The position numbers and the translations under genes are program-made. Positions 44,169-53,050 of a stretch of 64,000 bases of DNA are shown here, in pieces. Under the pieces are notes generated by a model. That model was not told the origin of the DNA, made no database searches, and was given only the letters and a program-made list of their open reading frames with translations. The stretch is from contig NZ_CP139559.1 of assembly GCF_034263275.1 (NCBI RefSeq), forward strand, positions 3,224,001 to 3,288,000, given 5' to 3'. Source of the DNA: Mucilaginibacter sp. cycad4. Lineage in GTDB: Bacteria > Bacteroidota > Bacteroidia > Sphingobacteriales > Sphingobacteriaceae. How positions within the stretch are numbered: position 1 is the stretch's first letter; each line of letters opens with the position of its first letter.

Positions 44169-44198
44169 AAGTCCGGAAGCAGCTCCGCTTCCGGACTT
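44169..44198. repeat. Hairpin in the clpP-clpX gap, AAGTCCGGAAGC arms
   Basis: AAGTCCGGAAGC (44169-44180) and GCTTCCGGACTT (44187-44198) pair perfectly with a 6-nt loop. No T-run follows on the minus strand. Further AAGTCCGGA units fill the gap, and related AAGTCCGAAAGTCGG units occur at 45115-45160. Confidence 0.6.
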
Positions 44199-44268
44199 TA
44201 ATAACTTTTTAACATTCCAAACATCCGGACTTTCCGACTTATCGGACTTCCGAACTCTCAGGACAAAA

Positions 44269-44994
44269 TTATTTTCCTTTGTTACCTCTTAAAATTTCAT
44301 CAACCATACCAAATTCTTTGGCTTCCTCGGCAATCATCCAGTAATCACGGTCAGATGCATCCCAAACCTTTTGATAAGGTGCACCACTGTGATCAGCAAT
44401 GATCTGGTACAGCTCTTTTTTCAATTTAGTGATCTCCTGGTAGGTGATCTCAATATCCGACTGCTGGCCCTGAGCGCCGCCTGATGGCTGGTGGATCATT
44501 ACCCTTGCATGCGGAAGCGCTGCCCTTTTACCTTCTGTACCTGCTACTAATAATACTGCAGCCATTGAAGCGGCCATACCTGTACAAATGGTAGCCACGT
44601 CATTTGATATAAATTGCATAGTATCATAGATACCTAAACCTGCATAAACCGAACCGCCTGGTGAATTGATATAGATCTGGATATCACGTTTAGCATCGGC
44701 CGATTGTAAGAAAAGCAATTGAGCCTGGATAATGTTTGCAATATTATCATAAATGGCATCGCCAAGGAAAATGATACGGTCCATCATTAAACGTGAAAAC
44801 ACGTCCATCGCCTGTACATTAAGCTGGCGTTCTTCAAGAATGTACGGCGTCATGCCAGTTGGCACGGTAGTGATTCCAGAAGGCATGCTGCTTCTTTCAA
44901 CACTTCCAATATACTTGTCTACATAAAGACTGTTAATACGGTGATGCTTAACAGCATATTTTCTGAATTCGTTTTTATCGATATTACTGTTCAT
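44269..44994 (-). CDS. clpP: ATP-dependent Clp protease proteolytic subunit ClpP
   Basis: 241 aa. The catalytic Ser143 is in GMAASMAAVLL and His168 in VMIHQPSGG. The oxyanion-hole Gly pair is in INSPGGSVYAG, and the Asp is in the later YWMIAEEAKEFGMVDEI region. It has about 40 more N-terminal residues than E. coli ClpP (from KNEFRKYAVKHHRI), as is common in Bacteroidota and probably partly removed as propeptide. It forms the degradation chamber for ClpX. It lies between tig and clpX in the widespread tig-clpP-clpX order. Confidence 0.96.
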   Translation of the reverse strand: MNSNIDKNEFRKYAVKHHRINSLYVDKYIGSVERSSMPSGITTVPTGMTPYILEERQLNVQAMDVFSRLMMDRIIFLGDAIYDNIANIIQAQLLFLQSADAKRDIQIYINSPGGSVYAGLGIYDTMQFISNDVATICTGMAASMAAVLLVAGTEGKRAALPHARVMIHQPSGGAQGQQSDIEITYQEITKLKKELYQIIADHSGAPYQKVWDASDRDYWMIAEEAKEFGMVDEILRGNKGK

Positions 44995-45244
44995 GGTTTT
45001 TGTTTGTTGTTCGTTAGGAAATGCGGGCGTCTTACCCGCGATAAATATAGTTTTTAGTTCAATAGATTTTTTGCAAGATAGTTTTTATTAAGTAATTTTT
45101 TGATGAGGCCTTTTTGAGTCGGCAAGTCCGAAAGTCGGTAAAGTCCGAAAGTTACTTAGCATTTACACAGGTCTGATATTTTGGACGATTATCCATTACT
45201 GAACCCATAAGACGGATAAGCCCCAACACCTTCTCGCCTGAAAA

Positions 45245-45277
45245 CACCAAAAGCAACCCGATGAGTTGCTTTTGGTG
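45245..45277 (-). terminator. Hairpin after tig
   Basis: CACCAAAAGCAAC (45245-45257) and GTTGCTTTTGGTG (45265-45277) are perfect 13-bp arms. On the minus strand only four T follow. It lies 34 bp after the tig stop and may separate tig from clpP. The rest of the 316-bp gap (44995-45310) shows only AAGTCCGAAAGTC repeats. Confidence 0.65.
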
Positions 45278-45310
45278 AATATGCTAATCTCCAACAGGAG
45301 ATAAAACTGC

Positions 45311-46669
45311 TTACTGTGCTGCTGTAACCAATGCACTGAAATCAGTGTAAAGGATATCCTGCTTATCTAAAGTGATCACATTTTTGATATAATCAAATAC
45401 CTTTAATGCTTTTACCTCTTCAAATATTTTGTTAGCGTTGTCTTTGTTTTGCAGGTACTGAACAGTGTACTGACCTAACTGATCTTCAGGGATCGCAGTT
45501 GGGCTGTACATCCTGAACTGCTGATCTAAACGGATCTTAGCTAATTCAAACACATCTTCGTATTTAATCTCGATAGAGTTGTCGGTAATGATCTTATTTT
45601 CGATCAAAGTCCATTTCAGGTTTTGAGCAAAATCATTGTAACCGCCTTCTAATTCCTCGTCGCTCAGTTTTTCGTTAGTTGCTTTTAACCAGCGTTTCAG
45701 GAACTCATCAGGAAGGGCGAAATCAACTTTAGCGATAGCCAGTTTGTACATGTCGTCCTGCAATTTGCGGTCGGCATCCTGAACCATCATACTTTCAAGC
45801 TCCTCGGTAATTTTAGCCGTGAACTCCTCTTCGGTAGTTACTGTACCTTCACCAAATAATTTGTCAAAGAACTCCTGGTTAAGATCGCTTTCTTCTAAAC
45901 GGTTAACGTTTTTAACAGTCAATTGGAAATCTGACCTTAAATCAGCGGCATCGTCTTCTTCAATTTTCAATAAACCGGCAATTTTAGCTGCGTCGTTATC
46001 AAAAGCTTTACGAATATCGAATGTTAATACGTCGCCTTTTTTCAAACCGATCAGTGAAGCTTTGATAGCTTCGTCTTTGATCTGATCTAAACGTACAGAC
46101 GCTGTATTGGTTATTCCACCCTCAAAAACACTACCATCAGCCGAAAGTTGAACCAATTCGCTGTAAAGAACGTCATCATCTGCCGATACGTCAGGATTTG
46201 TCATTTTGCCATAGCTCCTGCGGATATTTTTGATCCTTGAAGCCAGCGTTTCGTCATCAACTTTAATTACGTATTGGGTTAATTTATCTTTTGATGAAAA
46301 GTCGATGCTGAACTCAGGAGCCAGGCCTAATTCATATTTGAACTCAAAATTATCGGCAAAATCCCAGTTATATTCTTTGTTATCATCGGCAGCAGGTAAA
46401 GGCTGACCTAATACGGCCAGTTTTTGCTCGTCGATATAGTTATTTAAAGTATCTTGTAACAGGTTGTTGATCTCATCAACAAGGATGCTTTTACCGTACA
46501 TTTTTTTGATGTGCGATGCAGGCACCATGCCCGGGCGAAAACCAGGAATTTTTGCTTTTTTAGCATTTTCCTTTATAGCTTTTTCAACACGTGGCTGGTA
46601 ATCTTCAGGGTTGATGTTAATTTTAACAACTGCGTTCAGGTCATTAATTTTTTCCTGTGTAATATTCAT
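45311..46669 (-). CDS. tig: Trigger factor, ribosome-associated chaperone
   Basis: 452 aa. The N-terminal ribosome-binding domain has the signature GFRPGMVPASHIKKMYGKSIL. The middle domain corresponds to the FKBP-like region and is diverged; it lacks a clear FKBP active-site pattern, as in many Bacteroidota. The C-terminal helical arms follow (EEEFTAKITEELESMMVQDA). It binds nascent chains at the ribosome exit. It is the first gene of the tig-clpP-clpX group. A -7-like box lies at 46745-46752. Confidence 0.92.
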   Translation of the reverse strand: MNITQEKINDLNAVVKININPEDYQPRVEKAIKENAKKAKIPGFRPGMVPASHIKKMYGKSILVDEINNLLQDTLNNYIDEQKLAVLGQPLPAADDNKEYNWDFADNFEFKYELGLAPEFSIDFSSKDKLTQYVIKVDDETLASRIKNIRRSYGKMTNPDVSADDDVLYSELVQLSADGSVFEGGITNTASVRLDQIKDEAIKASLIGLKKGDVLTFDIRKAFDNDAAKIAGLLKIEEDDAADLRSDFQLTVKNVNRLEESDLNQEFFDKLFGEGTVTTEEEFTAKITEELESMMVQDADRKLQDDMYKLAIAKVDFALPDEFLKRWLKATNEKLSDEELEGGYNDFAQNLKWTLIENKIITDNSIEIKYEDVFELAKIRLDQQFRMYSPTAIPEDQLGQYTVQYLQNKDNANKIFEEVKALKVFDYIKNVITLDKQDILYTDFSALVTAAQ

Positions 46670-46744
46670 CTTTTACCGGGTATTTAATTTAATCCTTTGA
46701 AATATAGCCTAAAACCTAATCCGTGCTATACAAAATTCGAGGCG

Positions 46745-46752
46745 CAAAAGTA
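46745..46752 (-). promoter_or_regulatory. -7 box for tig
   Basis: On the minus strand the sequence is TACTTTTG, a match to TAnnTTTG, 75 bp upstream of the tig start. No clear -33 TTTG lies at the usual spacing. Confidence 0.4.
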
Positions 46753-46979
46753 TGAATTTATTTTTAATTAGCGTTTGATTTTATATTGTTTTCGAGGAAA
46801 ATGAAACTGCTTTTAAATGAATTGACCGGCAGGGTCCGCACAACGATGGCGTATAAACTTGTCCGAACCTGTGTTTGCCTGAACCCGAATTAAACGATTT
46901 TTAGAATTGATTGAAAACAAGTGGACTTTCATATCGTTTTTGGTAAATTCTTTAATTCAATAAATTCAGGTCCAGACAA

Positions 46980-47115
46980 TATGGGCGTTCCCGTTAGCTA
47001 ACGGGCCGGGCTTTACGCTGCAAGTCCTCGCCTTTCCTGCCCGCAATCCCAACCCGCGCTGTGGGCTTTACGCTGCTATCCTGACGCGGCCTCCGCACTG
47101 CCCATAAAACCGGGC
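46980..47115. repeat. GC-rich GGGCGTT.CC...CGGGCT.TACGCT repeat, copy 2
   Basis: GGGCGTTCCCGTTAGCTAAC, then GGGCCGGGCTTTACGCT, then GGGCTTTACGCTGCTATCC. It matches the pattern of 35980-36080 and contains the small palindrome GTTAGCTAAC. No gene is present in the 471-bp gap between tig and the cytochrome gene. Confidence 0.5.
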
Positions 47116-47140
47116 GTTAAACCCAACTAACCTCTAATCT

Positions 47141-48124
47141 CTATTTCCCATTCCTTTCAAATTTTACAACATGGTTACTGATGGGCTTTATCGTTTTCAA
47201 ATACGCATAAATCGCCTCCAGGTCTGACACCTTCATACTGCCATATCTCCACCATGGCATAATGGTCTGAAAATCGCCCGGCTTTACCGGTGTTGGCTGT
47301 ATTTTACCATTTGCATATTGGGTGAACCGGCTTACAAATTGCTCCTTTGTCCAGCTGCCTATCCCGGTTTCTTTATCGGGCGTAATATTGGCCGAAAACA
47401 CTTTGCTTCCGCCCGGTACAATATAACCCTGTCCACCGGCAAAAGCCATTGACTCATTCAATTTACCTTTATCTGACTGGGTGTGACATTCTTTGCAGGC
47501 AGCTGCATTTAATAAATAAGCTCCATATTTAACAGTATCCACCGGATTTGGGATATTACCCAGCGCAGCCTTTTGCGGCATGGTATGTACTATAATATTC
47601 AGCGGAAAATCGAGCTGATGGCCCGGGTAGTTTTTACCGCTGGGTTTTAAAGTGCGGATATAAGCAATAATGGAATAAAGGTCTTCCCTATCCATTTTTG
47701 CATAGTAAGGCCACGGCATTATCGGAAATATGGCCGAACCATCTTTTTTAACACCGGTGGTCATTGCCCTGAAGATTTCGCCATCAGTCCAATTGTTTAA
47801 ATTTAACGGAGTAATATTAGGCGAATAAACCGTGCCGGGAAAACCTGCTGAAGCATCAAATTTTTCACCGCCAGAACCGGAAACTGTCGAATCGGAAGGG
47901 CCTGCAAATTTATCCCAGCTCCGGGTAGAATGGCAATCCAGGCAAACCGTAACATTATTGGCCAGGTACTTGCCGCGGGCTATGCGTTGCGGTGTGGCAT
48001 CTACTTTAGTAGTTTCGGGTTGGCCCACATTGGGCAATGCCAGCGTTATGTAGGAGATGCCGGCAACAGCGATGAGGACAAGCGTTATAACTACATAGGC
48101 CGTCCATTTTAAAAACTTTTTCAT
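47141..48124 (-). CDS. Dihaem cytochrome c, membrane-anchored periplasmic
   Basis: 327 aa. An uncleaved or lipid-free N-terminal membrane helix (AYVVITLVLIAVAGISYITL) leads to two class I cytochrome c domains. The haem motifs are CLDCH at residues 61-65 and CKECH at 210-214. Axial Met candidates are in PIMPWPYYAKM and TIMPWWRYGSM. Such dihaem cytochromes accept electrons from periplasmic dehydrogenases, for example GMC sugar dehydrogenases, and pass them to the oxidase. The GMC genes are about 42 kb away, so a direct link is only possible. It is monocistronic. Confidence 0.88.
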   Translation of the reverse strand: MKKFLKWTAYVVITLVLIAVAGISYITLALPNVGQPETTKVDATPQRIARGKYLANNVTVCLDCHSTRSWDKFAGPSDSTVSGSGGEKFDASAGFPGTVYSPNITPLNLNNWTDGEIFRAMTTGVKKDGSAIFPIMPWPYYAKMDREDLYSIIAYIRTLKPSGKNYPGHQLDFPLNIIVHTMPQKAALGNIPNPVDTVKYGAYLLNAAACKECHTQSDKGKLNESMAFAGGQGYIVPGGSKVFSANITPDKETGIGSWTKEQFVSRFTQYANGKIQPTPVKPGDFQTIMPWWRYGSMKVSDLEAIYAYLKTIKPISNHVVKFERNGK

Positions 48125-48218
48125 TCAAATTTTTAATTAGTGATAGGTGGTTAAAATCAAAAAAGGCCGCGAATCAATTATATCCCTCAGCCTCTTTGTT
48201 TATTATTATAAAAGTCGA

Positions 48219-48941
48219 TCAGTCAACTTTTTTGATGGACGACGCACCCGATTTATCGTTATTCACAGTAGATGGGGAGCCTTTGTACTCAATTTCGGAA
48301 GCACCGCTGGTATGCACATTCAAAGTTTTAAGCACGTTGATCTTGCAATGGCCAATGCCCGATGTTTCAATATCATAGTCACCAACAACAAAATCAAATG
48401 CTTCTATTTTACCTGCACCGCTCAGGTCAATTTTGTGCGATGCTGCCTGGCCTGTAAGGTGTACTTCTGTTGCTCCACTGCCGTCGGTTGATACATTGGC
48501 CGCATTGAGGTCAAGGGTTACTTTTGTGGCACCTGAAAGATCAAGCTTAAAATCTTTGGCGTTAAGCTTGCCGTCAGAATTAACTTCAACCGCGCCCGAA
48601 GCTTTAATTTCATCAAGGTTTTTCACGCCGATATTGATCACCATATCGCCGGGATCGCAGAAATTCTTTTTTGATTTAATGTGCAATACGCCACCTTCAA
48701 CCGAAGTTGAAATATATTTAATCAGGTTGTCATCAGCTTTGATATCGATAGTTAAAGAGCTATCCTGCTTCAGGTGTACTTTAAACGCGCCTGAAATTTC
48801 AACTTTTTTAAAATCTTCGGCCTGGCGTTTTTCGGTGGTTTGATTGCCTGAGCCATGCACACATCTGTAGTTGCATGATGATAATATGCCGGTGGTTATA
48901 AATGCACTTACTATAGTGAAGGTAAAAAGGTATTTTTTCAT
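48219..48941 (-). CDS. Head-GIN-domain (DUF2807) lipoprotein
   Basis: 240 aa. A signal peptide with lipobox (TIVSAFITTGILSSC) is followed by the GIN-domain pattern of a right-handed parallel beta-helix. Each turn ends in a short Ser/Gly or Gly-Ala repeat, for example KASGAVEVNSDGKL, DLSGATKVTLDL and DLSGAGKIEAFD. These proteins are surface or periplasmic and often sit with adhesin or envelope-stress genes. Function is unknown. It is upstream of the cytochrome c gene by 94 bp on the same strand, but there is no clear sign of cotranscription. Confidence 0.85.
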   Translation of the reverse strand: MKKYLFTFTIVSAFITTGILSSCNYRCVHGSGNQTTEKRQAEDFKKVEISGAFKVHLKQDSSLTIDIKADDNLIKYISTSVEGGVLHIKSKKNFCDPGDMVINIGVKNLDEIKASGAVEVNSDGKLNAKDFKLDLSGATKVTLDLNAANVSTDGSGATEVHLTGQAASHKIDLSGAGKIEAFDFVVGDYDIETSGIGHCKINVLKTLNVHTSGASEIEYKGSPSTVNNDKSGASSIKKVD

Positions 48942-48993
48942 GGTTTTGGTGTTATGACGCCGGTTGGCAGTTTAGTGTTACATCAAAATTAAA

Positions 48994-49024
48994 AAAAGCT
49001 ATCACATTTTGGGTGATAGCTTTT
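48994..49024 (-). terminator. Terminator of the 49058-49666 gene
   Basis: AAAAGCTATCAC (48994-49005) pairs exactly with GTGATAGCTTTT (49013-49024). On the minus strand seven T follow. It lies 34 bp after the stop. Confidence 0.85.
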
Positions 49025-49057
49025 GAATATATGATAGGCTTTTATGAAAGTGAGCGA

Positions 49058-49666
49058 TTAAAGACCTGCAAATTCGTTTTCAACGGTGTACTTTGCAGGG
49101 GCGTTGGTTACTTTATCGGTAAAGCTTGCTGCGGCAAAAGCGTTGTTGTTTACAAATGATTCGCGGGTGTGGTTCAGGGTGTAAACATCGGCGGTACCGG
49201 TAAACTCCGCTTTAGCTTTATCATTAACGTTAACTGTTGCTGCATAAGCATCAACGTTTAATTTGGCTGATGCGTTGTTGTAAAGGTTAACGTTCAGGTC
49301 AAGGGCTGTTAGTTTTCCGAATGATTTAACCTCGGCATTGTCATAAGCATTAATAGCTTTAAGATCATTTGCAGTTACCCAAACTACCAGTTTTTCGTTT
49401 TTGTATGAGGTGATACGCAGTGTACCGTTGTTGTTTTGTACCAATGCGCTTTCTGAGTAATACTTGTTATAAACTTTAACATTGTCATTTTCTCCGGCTG
49501 ATACATATACTTCAACATTACCGCGAACTTCGATCTTGCTGATCTTGCTTACGTTGTTTAAAACTACGGCTGCGCCGTTATCAATTTTGGTTGTTGCATT
49601 AGCTGCGGTTGATACTCCAAGTGCTAAAACTAAAGAGGTTGCGATTGTTAATATTGTAGTTTTCAT
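49058..49666 (-). CDS. Secreted GIN-like beta-helix protein (paralogue A)
   Basis: 202 aa from the ATG at 49666, chosen for its signal peptide (TILTIATSLVLALGVSTAANA). The body has short beta strands with NNxS and DNAEVKSFG turns and resembles DUF2807. It is a close paralogue of the protein at 53051-53650, sharing KISKIEVRGNVEVYVSAG-like, NKYYSESALVQ and KLVVWVT blocks. Secreted, function unknown. The two paralogues flank the SDR/TetR unit. It has its own terminator. Confidence 0.75.
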   Translation of the reverse strand: MKTTILTIATSLVLALGVSTAANATTKIDNGAAVVLNNVSKISKIEVRGNVEVYVSAGENDNVKVYNKYYSESALVQNNNGTLRITSYKNEKLVVWVTANDLKAINAYDNAEVKSFGKLTALDLNVNLYNNASAKLNVDAYAATVNVNDKAKAEFTGTADVYTLNHTRESFVNNNAFAAASFTDKVTNAPAKYTVENEFAGL

Positions 49667-49901
49667 GATGATTAATATTTTGATTGTCAATTATTTGTGT
49701 TTCTATTTCATTTAATACACAGATAAGACGCCCCCATTTTTAAAACGTTACAGCGGTTTCGGGCAAATTAGATGTATAGCAGGTTTTAGTCGGCAAACGG
49801 CGGAATATCATCGGTAAAAGCGGAAGAAATTTTGACTGCAGATGTGCAGATTTCTGATGTGCAGATGAAAAATGGAAGGAATGGGGGCGCTGGAAGTAAA
49901 A

Positions 49902-50054
49902 ATAACGCTGTCCGAAGTCTCTGACTTCGGACGACTATGCCTGTAGTCTCTGACTACAGGATATTTTGCTTAAGAAAGTTGATAGCCTAGTATGCCTGTA
50001 GTTTGCAACTACAGGCATACTAAATTCGAAGTCAGAGACTTCGAATAGCGTTAT
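49902..50054. repeat. 153-bp palindromic element with ATAACGCT ends and GAAGTCTCTGACTTC core
   Basis: The ends ATAACGCT (49902-49909) and AGCGTTAT (50047-50054) are inverse copies. The arms continue as CGAAGTCTCTGACTTCG on both sides. The core carries two inverse units GCCTGTAGT...ACTACAGG. It is non-coding and looks like a miniature inverted-repeat element. Confidence 0.7.
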
Positions 50055-50134
50055 ATATCTAATTAGAACAAAAAAAACGCCGCTACCCGGTTAAAGGCAA
50101 CGACGCTCCAGAAAACAATTGAGGTCAGTTCAAC

Positions 50135-50878
50135 TTACCACGGAAGTTCTTCGCCAAGGTGTATGAACCTGCCGTTAGGGCCATCCTCGCCAATAAGCGA
50201 CAGTTCAACACTGGTTTTGGCACCATCAGGGACAGTCATTGGTGCATGTTCAACACTGCCCAGTTCTGTTTGCACCCAGCCCGGATGTGCAGAGTTTACT
50301 TTGATGTTGGTACCTTTTAATTCATCGGCCAATAATACAGTGAATACATTCAAAGCTGCTTTTGACGATGCGTATGATAAACGTTTAAAATCGGCTATTG
50401 GGCTGCCTTCAGTCGCATGCAATGTAATTGAGCCCAATATGCTCGATAGGTTAACAATACGACCGGCTTCGCTCTTTTTAAGCAAGGGAAGCAGTTCATT
50501 AGTTAAATATACAATGCTGAACAAATTGGTGTTAAAGATGTACTCAAACTCATCCGGCTTTGTGGCAACGGTCTTTTTAACAAATAGGTCATCATCTTTA
50601 GGACCAACACCTGCATTATTTACAAGGATATCCAGTTTACCAAATTTATTTTCGATATAAGCAGCAACTGCTGTTCTTTCGTCGGCATTGGTAACATCCA
50701 GCTGAACACCGTATGCTTCAATACCTTGTGCCGTTAACTGTGCAACAGTTTCTTCGGCAGCGTTTAATTTACGTGCGGCCACTATTACAGCCACGCCGTT
50801 TTCGCCTAATTGTTTAGCGGTTTCAAAACCGATACCGCGGTTTGCGCCTGTTATTAAGGCAATTTTTTTTGTTGACAT
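50135..50878 (-). CDS. Short-chain dehydrogenase/reductase (SDR)
   Basis: 247 aa. The Rossmann motif is ALITGANRGIGFETA, NNAG appears in LDILVNNAGVG, and the catalytic Ser and Tyr-x3-Lys are in VNLSSILGSI and SYASSKAAL. A classical NADP(H)-type SDR in the cytoplasm, often reducing carbonyl compounds such as methylglyoxal-like aldehydes. It lies 37 bp downstream of the second SDR gene and belongs to the TetR-controlled unit. Substrate unknown. Confidence 0.9.
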   Translation of the reverse strand: MSTKKIALITGANRGIGFETAKQLGENGVAVIVAARKLNAAEETVAQLTAQGIEAYGVQLDVTNADERTAVAAYIENKFGKLDILVNNAGVGPKDDDLFVKKTVATKPDEFEYIFNTNLFSIVYLTNELLPLLKKSEAGRIVNLSSILGSITLHATEGSPIADFKRLSYASSKAALNVFTVLLADELKGTNIKVNSAHPGWVQTELGSVEHAPMTVPDGAKTSVELSLIGEDGPNGRFIHLGEELPW

Positions 50879-50915
50879 GATATTTTCTATTTATGGTTGA
50901 GTGAATGATGATTAA

Positions 50916-51770
50916 TTAATTTGCGGCAACATGATCATGATCGGTACTGGTTGATACCTCAATCCATTGATCAATTTCGTTGCTTGTTTTTTCGGCATTG
51001 GCTTTATACATTCCTACCGCATCCTTACCAATAGGCAGGTGTAACGGAGGGTTTTCATTATGAGCGATGTCAACTACCACCTGGGCCAGTTTCTTCGGAT
51101 CGCCTGGTTGGTTACCATGTAACTGATCAGCACCCGTCCTCATAGGGCCAACTGTAGCGGCATAATCGTCAATGATATTTTTTGAAGCGCTGTATGATTC
51201 GGCGCTCAGGAACTCGGTGCTGAACAAGCCTGGTTCAACTACGGTTACTTTAATATTAAGCGGTTCAAGCTCAACTGCAAGGCCTTTTGAAATACCTTCA
51301 ACCGCAAACTTGGTAGAGCCATACAAAGCCCAGCCAGGGATAGCATCAAAGCCAAATAACGAAGAAACGTTAATGATATGACCTGATCTTTGAGCACGTA
51401 AATGAGGTAGCACGGCACGGATTACGTTGAGCAGACCAAACACATTGGTTTCATATTGCGCTTTCACTTCTGCATCGGTGGCTTCTTCAATAGCGGTCAC
51501 TATACCATAACCTGCATTATTGATCACTACGTCAATTTTACCAAAGCGTAATAAACCTTCGGCTATAGCGGCTTTAACCTGTGCTTCATTGGTCACATCC
51601 ATAGTTACCACCAACAGGTTAGGGTCATTATTCAATGAGACGGCAAGCTGGTCGGCTTTGCTGCGTACGGTTGCTATTACTTTATCGCCAGCGGCCAATG
51701 CTGTTTTAGCTATTTCTAAACCGAAGCCTTTTGAGGCACCGGTAACTAATATTACTTTTTGAGTTTTCAT
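50916..51770 (-). CDS. Short-chain dehydrogenase/reductase (SDR), larger paralogue
   Basis: 284 aa. The nucleotide-binding motif is ILVTGASKGFGLEIA, with INNAGYG, and the catalytic residues are in VSSLFGFDAIPGWALYGSTK (Ser, Tyr and Lys). The C-terminal extension (ADQLHGNQPGDPKKLAQVV) is typical of the oxidoreductase subgroup beside TetR regulators. It is first in the SDR pair, and an exact palindrome GACTTTTTAGTC lies 37 bp upstream of the start. Substrate unknown. Confidence 0.9.
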   Translation of the reverse strand: MKTQKVILVTGASKGFGLEIAKTALAAGDKVIATVRSKADQLAVSLNNDPNLLVVTMDVTNEAQVKAAIAEGLLRFGKIDVVINNAGYGIVTAIEEATDAEVKAQYETNVFGLLNVIRAVLPHLRAQRSGHIINVSSLFGFDAIPGWALYGSTKFAVEGISKGLAVELEPLNIKVTVVEPGLFSTEFLSAESYSASKNIIDDYAATVGPMRTGADQLHGNQPGDPKKLAQVVVDIAHNENPPLHLPIGKDAVGMYKANAEKTSNEIDQWIEVSTSTDHDHVAAN

Positions 51771-51805
51771 GGTTGTTATTTGTTTTATAGTGCTTTATTA
51801 TTTTT

Positions 51806-51819
51806 AGACTTTTTAGTCG
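51806..51819. promoter_or_regulatory. TetR-operator-like palindrome before the SDR pair
   Basis: AGACTTTTTAGTCG contains the perfect 12-bp palindrome GACT-N4-AGTC. The same 12-bp sequence on the other strand lies before the TetR gene at 52542-52553, and a near copy is at 51891-51904. Confidence 0.7.
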
Positions 51820-51890
51820 TTTTTATCTCTTAAAAAAAGACCGTCTCCGGTTCTTTGTATCGTACTTCCCATTTATCCCTTGATTACAAT

Positions 51891-51904
51891 CGACCAAAAA
51901 GTCT
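51891..51904. promoter_or_regulatory. Third, near-exact copy of the TetR-type palindrome
   Basis: CGACCAAAAAGTCT differs by one base from the inverse of the AGACTTTTTAGTCG site. It lies between the tetR stop and the SDR promoter, about 120 bp before the SDR start. Confidence 0.6.
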
Positions 51905-51922
51905 ATTTAAAATCAAAAAAAA

Positions 51923-52513
51923 TTATTTCAGCTGATATTCCTTTAATTCGTTTTTGAGCATGCGCACAAGGCTGTTCATATATTTGCTGCTTCCGGTTAC
52001 CCTTGATACCAGCATCCCTCCTTCCAGCGAAGCAAATGCCTTTAGTGCATAATCTTCGGCATCTATTTTGGGAGATATTTCGCCATCAGCAATACCTTTG
52101 TTTATGATTTCGGTAAGGGTCTTTTGCCCTTCTTCAATCTGAATCTTTAGCTTTTGCTTAAGCATGGGGTTATTATCATCGGCCTCAACACCAAAATTAA
52201 GTATCGGACAGCCACCGTTTATATATGAATCTATCGGATCCTTATAAACATCAATAAAGGCGAAGATCTTTTTTACAGCCGTCTTTTCCTTATTTACAAC
52301 TGCTGTTACCTTATCGTTCAGTTTACCCAGCAGGTAATCAACCATTACCCTGGCAATTTCGTCTTTGCTTTCAAAGTGACCATAAAGGCCGCCTTTCGCC
52401 ATCCCGGTTGCAGCCAGGATATCATCAATGGTAGTACCGGCTATACCCTTTTCATTAAAGATCGGCGCTGCCGTCTCTATAATGAATTGCCTGGTTCTTT
52501 CTGCTTTGCCCAT
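51923..52513 (-). CDS. TetR-family transcriptional regulator
   Basis: 196 aa. The N-terminal HTH is AAPIFNEKGIAGTTIDDILAATGMAKGGLYGHFESK, with the typical LYxHFxSK recognition-helix end. The C-terminal ligand domain (about 70-190) is helical and has NGGCPILNFGVEADD. It probably binds the GACTTTTTAGTC-type palindromes upstream of itself (52541-52554) and upstream of the SDR pair (51806-51819), repressing both until an aldehyde or quinone-like ligand binds. The binding is inferred from position and repetition. It is codirectional with the two SDR genes. Confidence 0.9.
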   Translation of the reverse strand: MGKAERTRQFIIETAAPIFNEKGIAGTTIDDILAATGMAKGGLYGHFESKDEIARVMVDYLLGKLNDKVTAVVNKEKTAVKKIFAFIDVYKDPIDSYINGGCPILNFGVEADDNNPMLKQKLKIQIEEGQKTLTEIINKGIADGEISPKIDAEDYALKAFASLEGGMLVSRVTGSSKYMNSLVRMLKNELKEYQLK

Positions 52514-52540
52514 TGTTGTTTTATTTGACGAGTCAAAATT

Positions 52541-52554
52541 AGACTAAAAAGTCG
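52541..52554. promoter_or_regulatory. TetR-operator-like palindrome before the tetR gene
   Basis: AGACTAAAAAGTCG, 28 bp upstream of the tetR start, contains GACTAAAAAGTC, the inverse complement of the SDR-promoter palindrome. An extra half-site GACGAGTC lies at 52527-52534. Confidence 0.7.
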
Positions 52555-52711
52555 AAAATTGAAATTGTATTTTGATTGATGACATTGGGATGAAAGAAGG
52601 GTTTATGAGTGTTTAAATCCGGCGACTCTGAAGGTAAAAATAACACCTCTACGCCGTCATGCTAAGTAGGTAAATTGGGACTCTGAAGGAGAAATGACAT
52701 CTCTCCGCCCG

Positions 52712-52808
52712 TCATCCTGAATTCATTTCAGGACCCCACTGGATAGGTAGGCGACTTGCTTAGCATGCTGCTTAGCGAGTGGGGTGCTGAAACAAGTTCA
52801 GCATGACC
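52712..52808. repeat. 97-bp GTCATCCTGAA...TTCAGCATGAC element, tandem copy 1
   Basis: The ends GTCATCCTGAATTCATTTCA and GAAACAAGTTCAGCATGAC are imperfect inverse copies, with CACCCC/GGGGTG inside. Copy 2 follows after 7 bp. The 537-bp gap 52514-53050 holds these elements and no gene. Confidence 0.7.
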
Positions 52809-52815
52809 GTCTTTG

Positions 52816-52912
52816 TCATGGGTAACTTATTTCAGCACCCCACAAAAAAAAGCAGGCGATTTGCTTAGCATGTAGCTTTGCAGGTGAGATGTTGAAACAA
52901 GTTCAACATGAC
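52816..52912. repeat. 97-bp element of the same family, tandem copy 2
   Basis: GTCATGGGTAACTTATTTCA at the left end and GAAACAAGTTCAACATGAC at the right end, with CACCCCAC inside. It has the same length as copy 1 but diverged, so it is not a recent duplication. Confidence 0.65.
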
Positions 52913-52989
52913 AATATTTTTTTAGTTATCCCATCGGTAACAATAGTAAAGCATCTTTTAGCACGCGCTCGCATACAACTCAAAACGAA

Positions 52990-53018
52990 CAAAAAAGCCG
53001 CCCCTTTCAGGGCGGCTA
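52990..53018 (-). terminator. Terminator of the 53051-53650 gene
   Basis: AGCCGCCC (52996-53003) pairs with GGGCGGCT (53010-53017). On the minus strand a run of six T follows. It lies 33 bp after the stop. Confidence 0.85.
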
Positions 53019-53050
53019 CACTATATATAATTGACTCAAAAAAATGGCAT

